A DNA stretch of 64,000 nt, taken from assembly GCF_004362245.1 (NCBI RefSeq), contig NZ_SNWM01000007.1, positions 124,001 to 188,000 on the forward strand, in the 5' to 3' direction. The first letter of the stretch is position 1. Every line of letters starts with the position of its first letter. This DNA is from Pedobacter duraquae. GTDB lineage: Bacteria; Bacteroidota; Bacteroidia; Sphingobacteriales; Sphingobacteriaceae. This document shows positions 17,344 through 25,267 of this stretch, piece by piece. The notes beneath the pieces were generated by a model, which saw only the letters and a list, made by a program, of their open reading frames with translations, was not told the origin of the DNA and searched no databases. Both the position numbers and the translations under genes were made by a program.

Positions 17344-18096
17344 TTAAAGCTTATCAATCTTGACATTGGGCAATGCGGGAAGCCTGAATGCCCTTGGATT
17401 GCGCTTATAAGCCGCGGCGCTATTGCGCAGATAGATGATAAAAGCATAATCTGAGGCCGACAAAACAAAGTCATAACTGGGTCTATACTGTTGCATAAAA
17501 TCCTGGAGTTCGTAGTCAGAAAGGCCGAGTACCTGCTTTACATATTCAGGTTTGAAGCGGAAGTCAATAATCTGTTCCCGATAATCTTTTTCCAGGATTT
17601 CCTGCAGGTGGCGGGCATTTCTCCCTCTTTTACTAAGGAGGTTATAGATTGCATCTATGCCCAATCCTACACCTCCAGATCCCAGGTTTAGTAAGTCTTT
17701 GCTACTACCCCGATCGGTAGCATATTTGTATTCTCTTTTTGTTTTTTCGAAGCGCTCTTTTGGGGTCAGTGATGATCCGACGATCGACACTTCTTTCAGT
17801 TGAATAACCAAAGGCCTTAATTTGAAATAGATTGCATTTTGTCCTTTATAGATCAGGGTATCAATTGCATAACCCTGAAGGGCGGCAAACAGCGTATCAC
17901 CAACACTGGCTTTGGTAGAAAACTCTCCTTTAAGATTATTGTATAGGCCTTCGTCTGTATGGTAATTATAGATATAAACTTTTGCAAGCCTTTGATTTGT
18001 TTCGCGGTCAATCACAAAGCCCTGTACCGGTTTTTCCTGTGCACACGCTGCAAAGCCTACAACCGTCATGAAAAAGAACAAATAAAAGAATCTCAT
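17344..18096 (-). CDS. secreted CarboxypepD_reg-like domain protein
   Basis: About 250 aa. A signal peptide (MRFFYLFFFMTVVGFAACAQ) supports the ATG at 18096; a longer frame opening at 18135 adds non-signal sequence. Residues about 22-105 match a CarboxypepD_reg-like beta-sandwich (VQGFVIDRETNQRLAKVYIY, LKGEFSTKASVGDTLFAALQGYAIDTL, then LKEVSIVG). The rest is helical and basic (SKRGRNARHLQEILEKDYREQ), an arrangement seen in several unassigned Bacteroidota envelope proteins. A minus-strand -7 box TAGCTTTG (plus 18102-18109) ends 5 nt before the ATG, suggesting a nearly leaderless transcript separate from the upstream GH73 genes. Confidence 0.75.
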   Translation of the reverse strand: MRFFYLFFFMTVVGFAACAQEKPVQGFVIDRETNQRLAKVYIYNYHTDEGLYNNLKGEFSTKASVGDTLFAALQGYAIDTLIYKGQNAIYFKLRPLVIQLKEVSIVGSSLTPKERFEKTKREYKYATDRGSSKDLLNLGSGGVGLGIDAIYNLLSKRGRNARHLQEILEKDYREQIIDFRFKPEYVKQVLGLSDYELQDFMQQYRPSYDFVLSASDYAFIIYLRNSAAAYKRNPRAFRLPALPNVKIDKL

Positions 18097-18142
18097 TGAT
18101 GCAAAGCTACAATATAGGCACAATGCGTGCCACATATTAACA

Positions 18143-19018
18143 TTATTTAACTACCTGAATCTTCTGGCCAATTTTGATGCCAGCATCAGTCAAGTTGTTC
18201 AGGGCTTTAAGTTCATCCACCGTTAGGTTATACCTTTTGGAGATATTGTACAGCGTATCTCCCTGTTTAACAGTATAGGTTTTTCCATCGGGAGTTGCTG
18301 ATGGATCAGGCGTCATTACCGGCGCTGTAGTAGTGTTGATTTGTTTTGAAGGAGGCACATCCACGGGAGCGAATTTCTTCTGTTCTTTAGGAATGTTGGC
18401 GTTGATTTCAGTAAATACACGATCTTCCCTTTTAAGCTTCTGATTTTCAGATTCAGGCTGGTCGTACTGATATAGCTGATATTTATCGATGATACCGATC
18501 AGTCTGTTTGGGTAGTTAACATCTGTGGCGTAGCCAGCCTGCTTTAGTCCGAGTGCCCAATTTTTATAATCGTTCTTGTCCAGCTCGAATAAGAAGCTAT
18601 ACCGTTTCCGCTTTAAGAATTCTGAGTGGTCTTTATAAGATTCGCGAGCATCCTTATATACCCTGAAGCAATCATTCCGCTGGTCATCATCTTTGTAATA
18701 ACCCTTACCTTTCCATTCGGAGGTACATTTTACGCCGAAGTGGTTATTGGCATATTTTGCCAGGCTGCTGTTTCCGCTACCCGATTCTAGGATCCCCTGT
18801 GCCAGGGTGATGCTGGCGGGAATACCGTAGGTATTCATTTCTTCAATTGCTACCGCTTTAAACTGATCGATATAGCTTAGTGTAGTATATGTGCTGTAAT
18901 TAGGATTGTTTTTTACAGCTGCTTTTTCAATTTGTCTGTTGTTGCGGCTGTATTGTCTGGATTTGCAGGCGCTTAATAACACCACAGCGAGTATGGGCAA
19001 GAGTAGTCTGTACTTCAT
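18143..19018 (-). CDS. GH73 glucosaminidase lipoprotein with LysM domain
   Basis: A peptidoglycan hydrolase, 291 aa. The lipobox LLSAC gives Cys18. The GH73 (FlgJ/LytB-like) domain occupies residues about 45-190, with catalytic Glu in GILESGSGNSSLA and the family motif NNHFGVKC followed by YKDDDQRNDCFRVYKD. A linker leads to one C-terminal LysM (YTVKQGDTLYNISKRY ... IGQKIQV) that binds peptidoglycan. It probably cleaves between GlcNAc and MurNAc in the periplasm. It lies 6 bp downstream of a second, shorter GH73 gene, and the two look like an old tandem duplication. Confidence 0.93.
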   Translation of the reverse strand: MKYRLLLPILAVVLLSACKSRQYSRNNRQIEKAAVKNNPNYSTYTTLSYIDQFKAVAIEEMNTYGIPASITLAQGILESGSGNSSLAKYANNHFGVKCTSEWKGKGYYKDDDQRNDCFRVYKDARESYKDHSEFLKRKRYSFLFELDKNDYKNWALGLKQAGYATDVNYPNRLIGIIDKYQLYQYDQPESENQKLKREDRVFTEINANIPKEQKKFAPVDVPPSKQINTTTAPVMTPDPSATPDGKTYTVKQGDTLYNISKRYNLTVDELKALNNLTDAGIKIGQKIQVVK

Positions 19019-19024
19019 TTAAAG

Positions 19025-19594
19025 TTATTTAATCGAGAGTGCGACCCTTTTAGGCTTGCTAAGCGAAAAAATCGATATCGAAGCAGGGATCAGGGTTGGA
19101 AGCATTTCGATCGGTTCGTCGTCGTATTTATAGAGTTGATATTTTTTTATAAGGTTGATTACTTGCGAAGACCACAGGCGGCTGTGCGCGTAGCCACCTT
19201 TTTGAATCCCACGGGCCCAGCCCAGGTAGTCGTATTGGTCGTGCTGGTCAAACAGTTTACTGAAAGAGGTCCTGTTGTGCATAAATTCAATAAAGTGGTC
19301 GTAAGAATCTGATACCGTTTCGTATCCTTTATAAGCAGAATGAATTTTTGTGCTGTTGTTGGATCCTTTAACGCCAAAATGATTGTTGAGGTACTTGGCA
19401 ATTTTGCTTGTCCCGGCTGCGGATTCATGGATGGCAATAGCGAGGATGATGCTTGCGGGGATATGATTTACCCGCATCAGTTCTTTGGCCTTCGCCAGAT
19501 TGTTATCGATATAACTTTGGGTTGTTGTTTGTGCGTGTGCTGCTACGCTTATAAAGGCTGTGAAAAGCCCGGCAATTAGTAGTTTTCTGATCAT
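19025..19594 (-). CDS. secreted GH73-type glucosaminidase without LysM
   Basis: A 189-aa exported GH73 protein. The signal peptide is MIRKLLIAGLFTAFISVAAHA. The domain keeps the catalytic Glu region IAIHESAAGTSKIA and the motif NNHFGVKG, and aligns throughout with its downstream neighbour (SYIDNNLAKAKELM, GIQKGGYAHSRLW, LIKKYQLYKYD). It lacks both the lipobox and the LysM domain, so it would be a soluble periplasmic or secreted murein hydrolase. It starts 1 bp after the O-methyltransferase stop, so it is very likely cotranscribed with it. Confidence 0.9.
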   Translation of the reverse strand: MIRKLLIAGLFTAFISVAAHAQTTTQSYIDNNLAKAKELMRVNHIPASIILAIAIHESAAGTSKIAKYLNNHFGVKGSNNSTKIHSAYKGYETVSDSYDHFIEFMHNRTSFSKLFDQHDQYDYLGWARGIQKGGYAHSRLWSSQVINLIKKYQLYKYDDEPIEMLPTLIPASISIFSLSKPKRVALSIK

Positions 19595-19595
19595 A

Positions 19596-20231
19596 TTATT
19601 TTTTTCTTATGATAAATAAACCGTCCCTAACGGGGAGAATCAGTTGCTCAACTCTGGTGTCTGCCACCATCTTATCATTAAATGTAGTAATATTTTTTGT
19701 ATCCTTATCTTGTTGATTGCTAAGTACTTTTCCACTCCATAGCACATTATCAACAATAATAATTCCTCCAGGCCTGATTTTGTCAAAGATCAGGTCGTAG
19801 TAAACGCCATTGTTTTTTTTGTCGGCATCAATAAAAACGAGGTCAAAAAGCTCGTCTAACGCAGGTGCAGTCTGTGTGGCGTCACCTATTATGTATTCGA
19901 TCTGATTATTGAATTCTGAGTCGGCAAAATTTTTCCTGACCATGTCTTCCAGCTCGATGTTGATATCTAATGTGTATAACTTTCCGTCTTTTGCAAGTCC
20001 TTCGGCGAGGCAAAGGGTGGCATAACCGGTAAAGGTTCCGATTTCAAGAATTCTTTTTGGCGCCAGCAATTTGCTAAGCATGCTGAGCACCCGACCCTGA
20101 TAATGTCCGGAGAGCATCCTTGGCATCAGCACTTTAAGCTGAGTTTCCCTGTCGATGCGTTTTAGCAACTCACTTTCAGGTTCGCAATAAGCCAGCAGTA
20201 ATTGCTGGAGGTCTTCGCTGATGATCGTCAT
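19596..20231 (-). CDS. class I SAM-dependent O-methyltransferase
   Basis: A 211-aa methyltransferase of the COMT/TrmR-like O-methyltransferase family. The SAM-binding motif I is ILEIGTFTGYATLCLAEGL, followed by the acidic post-I strand LYTLDINIE, the metal-site region DLVFIDADKKNN and IIVDNVLW. Family members methylate catechol-type substrates or wobble uridine in tRNA (YrrM/TrmR in Bacillus), and the present substrate cannot be decided from sequence. It lies in a leftward operon 12 bp after ruvX and 1 bp before a GH73 gene. Confidence 0.9.
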   Translation of the reverse strand: MTIISEDLQQLLLAYCEPESELLKRIDRETQLKVLMPRMLSGHYQGRVLSMLSKLLAPKRILEIGTFTGYATLCLAEGLAKDGKLYTLDINIELEDMVRKNFADSEFNNQIEYIIGDATQTAPALDELFDLVFIDADKKNNGVYYDLIFDKIRPGGIIIVDNVLWSGKVLSNQQDKDTKNITTFNDKMVADTRVEQLILPVRDGLFIIRKK

Positions 20232-20243
20232 ATTGTAATGTAA

Positions 20244-20657
20244 TTAACGCTGCTGCTCCATAAAATATTGTAGGATCAGGGTTGCGGCAATGGTATCTAC
20301 TCTTTCTTTATTTTGGCGATCCTGCTTTTTAAGTCCGCTTTGCATAATTGTTTGCTGTGCTATTTTAGAAGTAAACCTTTCATCAACCCAAAACTGGGGG
20401 ATGTCTGGATATACTTTTTTTAGCGACCGCGAGAAGCCTACAACATGTGGTTTGGAGTCTGAAGGGCTGCCATCCATTTGTTTGGGATCTCCAAAAACAA
20501 AAGCTTCAACAGGCTCGGCAAGCAAATATCTGCGGATGTACTCCAGGATATCTTTGGGGTGGATTGTATCCAGTCCTGTGGCGATGATCTGCAGGGGGTC
20601 TGTTACCGCAATTCCTATTCTTTTTGTACCGTAATCAAAAGCTAAAATTCTGGGCAT
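20244..20657 (-). CDS. ruvX: putative Holliday junction resolvase / pre-16S rRNA nuclease RuvX (YqgF)
   Basis: A 137-aa RNase-H-fold nuclease. The start at 20657 gives MPRILAFDYGTKRIGIAVTDP, the canonical YqgF beginning with the first catalytic Asp; an upstream ATG at 20666 and a longer frame are less likely. Later motifs are FVFGDPKQMDGSPS (Glu/Asp region), VDERFTSKIAQQ and the terminal KERVDTIAATLILQYFM. The family processes the 16S rRNA 5' end in E. coli and has been proposed to cleave Holliday junctions. It is the head of the leftward operon and diverges from holB with 86 bp between the starts. Confidence 0.93.
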   Translation of the reverse strand: MPRILAFDYGTKRIGIAVTDPLQIIATGLDTIHPKDILEYIRRYLLAEPVEAFVFGDPKQMDGSPSDSKPHVVGFSRSLKKVYPDIPQFWVDERFTSKIAQQTIMQSGLKKQDRQNKERVDTIAATLILQYFMEQQR

Positions 20658-20743
20658 AGCTAACATTAGTTGGGGCAAAGATAGCAAAATATAAAAAGGC
20701 ACATTTTTAGGGCTCTCTTAAAAAAATCGCTATTTTGCACCAA

Positions 20744-21886
20744 ATGCAATTTAAAGATATCATCGGGCAGGAAAGTACCAAACGTCATCTGATACAAACG
20801 GTTGAAGAGAATCGGGTAAGTCATGCGCAGCTGTTTTTGTCGTGCGACGGCTCCGGGGCTTTGCTGCTGGCCATTGCCTATGCACAATATATTAACTGTC
20901 TAAACAGAACACCTACAGATAGTTGTGGAGTGTGTTCTTCCTGTCGGAAGTACGAAAGGTATATACACCCTGATTTGCATTTTTCATACCCTTTCTTCGC
21001 TTCCAAAGATGTAAAGACAGCTATTGATGTGCTGGATGAGTGGCGCTCAATGCTGCTGCAGGATCCATATACCGACCTGGACATCTGGCGTTCGAAATTA
21101 AATGCCGAGAATAAACAGGCGAATATCAACATCGCTGAATGTCATGACATCATCAAGAAATTAAGCTATAAAGCTTTTGAAGCAGAGACTAAAGTACTCA
21201 TCATGTGGCTGCCGGAGTTTCTGGATAAAGAGGGAAATGCTTTACTTAAAATTATAGAGGAACCTCCTCAGAATACGCTGTTCTTATTGGTAGCGAGTAA
21301 TCAGGAACAGATCCTGTCGACACTTTTATCGCGCACGCAAATTGTGAAGATCCCGAAGTTGACGGATCACTGCATCGAAAGTTATCTGGTAGATCAGCAT
21401 GGTGTTGATGCTGATCAGGCAGCGGCCTACAGCTTCCTGGCAGATGGTAATCTGATTGAGGCAAAGGCTTTACTCGCTCATGCAACAAACGACAATGCCG
21501 ATAAATTTGCTGAATGGCTGCGGATGGGCTATGGCAACAGGGTCTTAGACATGATTGCCTTTACCGAGCAGCTTGCCGGCTGGGGACGGGAGAACCAGAA
21601 AAACTTTTTGAAGTATGGGATTAGCTTTCTACGAGAATGCAGTCTGATCCTGAGCGGTGCGGCAGACCTGGTGAAATTACCGGCAAGAACACTGGATACT
21701 GCAAAAAAACTTTCTGCCCATGTATTGGACCTGCCAATGGCAGAGGCCATCATTAATGAGCTGGAGAAAGCACATTATCACATCGAGCGGAACGCAAATC
21801 CTAAAATTCTGTTTTTAGATGTATCTTTACAATTAGTTAAGACAATTAAGTTTAAATCGTTCCCGAAAGGGACTCAATATATATAG
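20744..21886 (+). CDS. holB: DNA polymerase III delta' subunit (HolB-type clamp loader)
   Basis: Clamp-loader subunit, 380 aa from the ATG at 20744 (a TTG at 20735 is also in frame). It begins MQFKDIIGQESTKRHLIQ and has HAQLFLSCDGSGALLLAIAYAQYI in place of a perfect Walker A, consistent with a delta' subunit that does not hydrolyse ATP. The zinc module is CGVCSSCRKYERYIHPD; then ALLKIIEEPPQNTLFLLVAS and LLSRTQIVKIP, the sensor-1/SRC-like region. TATTTTG at 20731-20737 lies just before the start, one base short of the -7 consensus. ricT follows 6 bp downstream. Confidence 0.93.
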   Translation: MQFKDIIGQESTKRHLIQTVEENRVSHAQLFLSCDGSGALLLAIAYAQYINCLNRTPTDSCGVCSSCRKYERYIHPDLHFSYPFFASKDVKTAIDVLDEWRSMLLQDPYTDLDIWRSKLNAENKQANINIAECHDIIKKLSYKAFEAETKVLIMWLPEFLDKEGNALLKIIEEPPQNTLFLLVASNQEQILSTLLSRTQIVKIPKLTDHCIESYLVDQHGVDADQAAAYSFLADGNLIEAKALLAHATNDNADKFAEWLRMGYGNRVLDMIAFTEQLAGWGRENQKNFLKYGISFLRECSLILSGAADLVKLPARTLDTAKKLSAHVLDLPMAEAIINELEKAHYHIERNANPKILFLDVSLQLVKTIKFKSFPKGTQYI

Positions 21887-21892
21887 TTAGTT

Positions 21893-23380
21893 ATGGGATG
21901 TGGAAGTTGTTCTACGGGTGGCGGTTGCGCCCCTTCAGGCTGCAAAAGTAATGGCTCTTGCCTTACGGGCGGCTGCCAGAAGTTAGAAGTTTATGATTGG
22001 CTATCAAATTTGGATATGCCATCCAATTATATACCTTTTCAAGTTATCGAAGTAAAGTTTAAAGGAGCAAGAAAGGAGTTTTTCCTTAATAATGATAATA
22101 TCTACCTCGAAATTGGTGAATTGGTTGCTGTAGAAGGTGCCACGGGCGGGTATGATATCGGTCATGTTTCGTTAACGGGGGAGCTGGTGCGGATGCAGAT
22201 GAAAAGACGCAAAACACCGTTAGATCAGGTAACAAGAAAAATTTACAGAAAGGCAAGTGAAGCCGACGTAGATAAGTGGAAGCTGGCGAAAGACCTGGAG
22301 TGGGAAACTATGCACAAGGCACGCACACTGGCGCTGGATCTGCGTTTATCAATGAAAATCAGTGATGTAGACTACCAAGGTGATAAGACTAAAGCAACCT
22401 TTTTTTATACTGCTGAAGGCAGGGTGGATTTTAGGGAGCTGATCAAAAAGATGGCAGAGACCTTCCGTGTGCGTATAGAGATGCGTCAGATTGGAATGCG
22501 TCAGGAAGCCGGAAGACTGGGGGGGATCGGATCATGTGGTCGCGAGCTTTGCTGCTCTACCTGGTTAACCAATTTCAAGACTGTTTCTACTGCTGCGGCA
22601 AGATACCAGAACTTGTCATTAAACACGCTTAAGCTTGCCGGCCAGTGCGGAAAGCTTAAATGCTGCTTAAATTATGAGCTTGATACTTATCTTGATGCCT
22701 TAAAGGATATTCCGGATCGTATTGAGAACCTGCAGACGGAGATCGGCGTAGCACGTCACCAGAAAACAGATATCTTCAAAAAATTGATGTGGTTTAGCTA
22801 CCCGAATATGGAAGATTGGATTCCACTTAAGGTGGATCGCGTGAAGGAGATTATGGCGATGAACAAAAAAGGTCAGAAGCCCAACAATCTGAAGGAAGAA
22901 GCTGTTCAGCTTGAAAGTGCTGCTCCGATCGAGAAAACACACGATTATGAGAATGTTGTTGGTCAGGATAGCTTAACCAGGCTCGACGAGAAACCTAGAA
23001 ATAAGAATAATAACAACAGAAACAACCGCAATCCAAATAACCGTAACAACAATGGAAAACCCGACCGTGGAGACCGTGGAGACCGTGGAGACCGCGACCG
23101 TAATGACAGACCTGCTAGAACTGATCGTCCGACAGCTGAGAAGACTGAAAGGCCAGTGAGAACAGATAGGCCGGAGCGTAAAGAAAACAGGCAGGAGCGT
23201 CCGCCGAAAGCAGTGCAACAAAGGCATAATGATGCTGTAAGAAAACCGGAAGGTGCGGCTCCTGCAGAGCAGAAAAAGCCAGAAGGAACGGCCGGACAGC
23301 CTGCATCCGGCAATAGAAATAATAGAAACAGAAATAACCGTAGAAAAAAGCCTGCTCCAGACAAGCCTAAAAATGAATAA
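21893..23380 (+). CDS. ricT: PSP1/RicT (YaaT)-family protein with Cys-rich N-terminus
   Basis: A 495-aa PSP1-domain protein. In Bacillus, RicT (YaaT) belongs to the RicAFT Fe-S complex that supports RNA processing by RNase Y. The conserved core is at about 45-290, with GSCGRELCCSTWL (about 213-225) and AGQCGKLKCCLNYE (about 249-262). A phylum-type extension precedes it, with six cysteines in 28 residues (C3, 6, 12, 17, 23, 28). From about residue 365 the tail is low-complexity, rich in Arg/Asn/Asp/Pro, and encoded partly by a 9-bp tandem repeat (23063-23098). The order holB-ricT is also found in Bacillus. gldH overlaps the end by 8 bp. Confidence 0.92.
   Translation: MGCGSCSTGGGCAPSGCKSNGSCLTGGCQKLEVYDWLSNLDMPSNYIPFQVIEVKFKGARKEFFLNNDNIYLEIGELVAVEGATGGYDIGHVSLTGELVRMQMKRRKTPLDQVTRKIYRKASEADVDKWKLAKDLEWETMHKARTLALDLRLSMKISDVDYQGDKTKATFFYTAEGRVDFRELIKKMAETFRVRIEMRQIGMRQEAGRLGGIGSCGRELCCSTWLTNFKTVSTAAARYQNLSLNTLKLAGQCGKLKCCLNYELDTYLDALKDIPDRIENLQTEIGVARHQKTDIFKKLMWFSYPNMEDWIPLKVDRVKEIMAMNKKGQKPNNLKEEAVQLESAAPIEKTHDYENVVGQDSLTRLDEKPRNKNNNNRNNRNPNNRNNNGKPDRGDRGDRGDRDRNDRPARTDRPTAEKTERPVRTDRPERKENRQERPPKAVQQRHNDAVRKPEGAAPAEQKKPEGTAGQPASGNRNNRNRNNRRKKPAPDKPKNE
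23063..23098 (+). repeat. 9-bp tandem repeat in the ricT tail
   Basis: Three exact copies of GACCGTGGA (23063-23089) plus a partial fourth (GACCGCGAC). Each unit encodes Asp-Arg-Gly, so copy-number change would keep the frame and only lengthen the disordered tail. Confidence 0.85.
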
Positions 23381-23840
23381 GTTATTTTTTTTAATACTGA
23401 TATGCATCGTTGGGATTGGCAGTAGTGGTTGTAATACGAACACTGTTGCTGATCTTAATGTGGCTATGCCCCAACGTAACTGGAGTTATGTGAATAAGCT
23501 GAAAGTCGGTGTTGATGTTAAAGATGTAACCCAGCGCTACAACATCTACTTCAAGCTTAGGCACACTACAGACTATCGGTATGCTAATATCTTTGTGCTA
23601 TTTCGTTTGAAAGGCCCGGATGGAAAAACTGTTACCCGTCGCATGGAATACCGGCTTGCTCAGGTTGATGGGCAGTGGCTGGGTTCGGGTTCGGGAAATT
23701 TATACACGTATGAGCTTCCCCTGCTTACCAACTTCAGCTTCCCGGTTATTGGAAAGTACGAGCTTGAGGTGGAGCAAAATATGCGCGACAACCCGCTTAA
23801 AGAGATCAGTGATGGCGGTTTAACGGTGTCAACAAAGTAG
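23373..23840 (+). CDS. gldH: gliding motility lipoprotein GldH
   Basis: A 155-aa lipoprotein with lipobox GSSGC (Cys20). The mature part matches GldH: MPQRNWSYVNKLKVGVDVKD, then YNIYFKLRHTTDYRYANIFVL and GNLYTYELPLLTNFSFPVIGKYELEVEQNMR. In Flavobacterium, GldH is required for gliding and for stability of the gliding/T9SS machinery. I chose the ATG at 23373, which overlaps the end of ricT by 8 bp and gives a proper lipoprotein signal; the longer frame from 23253 is an overlap artefact. It is convergent with murF, with stop codons adjacent. It supports the presence of T9SS, seen also in the 52.5 kb gene. Confidence 0.92.
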   Translation: MNKLFFLILICIVGIGSSGCNTNTVADLNVAMPQRNWSYVNKLKVGVDVKDVTQRYNIYFKLRHTTDYRYANIFVLFRLKGPDGKTVTRRMEYRLAQVDGQWLGSGSGNLYTYELPLLTNFSFPVIGKYELEVEQNMRDNPLKEISDGGLTVSTK

Positions 23841-25142
23841 CTAAAGTAAAGGCAATAGCTTTTCCAGCGCCATTCCGCGTGAACCTTTCAACAAGATCAG
23901 GCTTTGATCAATAGGATTATCCTTTAAGTAAGCCCCGGCCTCGGCAGGGTTATCAAAGAACAGTCCTTTATCTGGCTCTTCCACTGCTTTGAAGTGTTTT
24001 CCAATAAAAATCAGCTTTCCTGAAGCGCGATCTGCTGCGTGATTTACAATCAGCTGGTGCTGCACTGTAGATTCAGGACCCAGTTCAAACATATCTCCAA
24101 GAATGGCGACTTTATGATTACCGGAGATGGCGTTCAGGTTATCTATCGCCGCAAGCATACTGCTTGGGTTGGCATTGTAAAAATCACAGATTACTGTGTT
24201 CCTTTCGGTTTTACTAAGTTGTGACCTATTGTTTTTTGGGTTATAACCGGCAATTCCCGACTGGATCTCTACGGTGTTAAGACCAAAGAAATAGCCGATA
24301 CATACTGCAGCAAGCATGTTCTCAAAATTATATGATCCCGTTAATTGCGTTATGGTTTGCGTTTTTTCTTTTCCGGCAGACCAGGATAGCTCCAGAAATG
24401 GATCTGATTGAATCAATGTTCCTGACACAGTATTTTCTGTGCCGGTGCCGTAATAGACGATCTTGTTTAAACCTGCGGCTGCTGCCATTTCCAGCAGGTG
24501 CTGATTATCTCTGTTGATAAAGGCGAATCCTTCATGTTGTTTGAGGTAGGTATAAAGTTCTGCTTTGCCTTTTTTAACACCTTCAAATCCTCCAAAACCA
24601 TCCAGATGCGCCATGCCTACATTGGTGATGAGGCCATGTGTAGGTTGGGCTATGCTACAGAGCAATTCAATTTCAAGCTGATGGTTTGCCCCCATCTCCA
24701 CGACAGCAATTTCAATATCATGTCCAATTGCTAATAAAGTTAATGGTACCCCAATATGGTTATTCAGATTTCCTTTCGTGGCATAAGTTTTATATTTCTC
24801 TGAAAGCACGGCATTGATCAGTTCCTTAGTTGTTGTTTTTCCATTACTCCCCGTTAAACCGATAACCGGAATATTGAGCTGTTGCCTGTGGTGTCGGGCA
24901 AGATCCTGCAACATTATGAGCACATCAGGAACTAAAAGCATGTTTTCAACACCAGCAAACTTAGGGTCGTCAACAATAGCAAGGAACGCACCGGCAGCTA
25001 GGGCCTCTACAGCAAAGGTATTGGCGTCAAAATTATCACCTTTAAGGGCAAAAAATAAACATCCCTCGGAAATTGCCCTTGTATCGGTGCAGATAACAGG
25101 ATGATTCAGATATTGTGCGTATAGAAATTCAGTATGCCCCAT
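23841..25142 (-). CDS. murF: UDP-N-acetylmuramoyl-tripeptide--D-alanyl-D-alanine ligase
   Basis: Adds D-Ala-D-Ala to the UDP-MurNAc-tripeptide, the last cytosolic step of the precursor; 433 aa. The N-terminal Mur ligase domain (VICTDTRAISEGCLFFALKG, DNFDANTF) is followed by ATP-binding GLTGSNGKTTTKELI, the central EMGANH and ITNVGMAHLDGFG, and a C-terminal domain with DFYNANPSSMLAAIDNL, ILGDMFELG and LLKGSRGMALE. The ATG at 25142 is preferred to one 54 bp upstream, which would add an unrelated hydrophobic extension. A minus-strand -7 box TAGTTTTG (plus 25170-25177) and a 20-bp palindrome (25150-25169) lie in the leader. The gene stands alone rather than in a dcw cluster. Confidence 0.95.
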   Translation of the reverse strand: MGHTEFLYAQYLNHPVICTDTRAISEGCLFFALKGDNFDANTFAVEALAAGAFLAIVDDPKFAGVENMLLVPDVLIMLQDLARHHRQQLNIPVIGLTGSNGKTTTKELINAVLSEKYKTYATKGNLNNHIGVPLTLLAIGHDIEIAVVEMGANHQLEIELLCSIAQPTHGLITNVGMAHLDGFGGFEGVKKGKAELYTYLKQHEGFAFINRDNQHLLEMAAAAGLNKIVYYGTGTENTVSGTLIQSDPFLELSWSAGKEKTQTITQLTGSYNFENMLAAVCIGYFFGLNTVEIQSGIAGYNPKNNRSQLSKTERNTVICDFYNANPSSMLAAIDNLNAISGNHKVAILGDMFELGPESTVQHQLIVNHAADRASGKLIFIGKHFKAVEEPDKGLFFDNPAEAGAYLKDNPIDQSLILLKGSRGMALEKLLPLL

Positions 25143-25149
25143 TTTTGTA

Positions 25150-25169
25150 TATACATATATATATGTATA
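25150..25169. promoter_or_regulatory. 20-bp palindrome at the murF transcription start
   Basis: TATACATATATATATGTATA is a perfect 20-bp palindrome. It lies between the minus-strand -7 box (25170-25177) and the murF ATG (25142), so it covers the expected transcription start and initial transcribed region. It could bind a repressor or form an AU-only hairpin. Alternating AT sequence can be self-complementary by chance. Confidence 0.4.
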
Positions 25170-25267
25170 CAAAACTACATTATCGTTGGTTAACAAAAAA
25201 CACTCTTTATAGATTTGATGAGAAAGAATCGGTAATCTTTGTTAATTTGCCTTGACAATTTCCAAAC

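Noticed and set aside
23063..23098. Phase-variable minisatellite in ricT
   Set aside because: The unit is 9 bp, so changes stay in frame and cannot switch the gene off; treated as tail-length variation only.
22963..23443. Long overlapping open frames on the minus strand opposite the ricT tail
   Set aside because: They mirror the low-complexity Arg/Asn codons of ricT, have Ser/Leu/Phe-rich compositions, and lack any recognisable domain.
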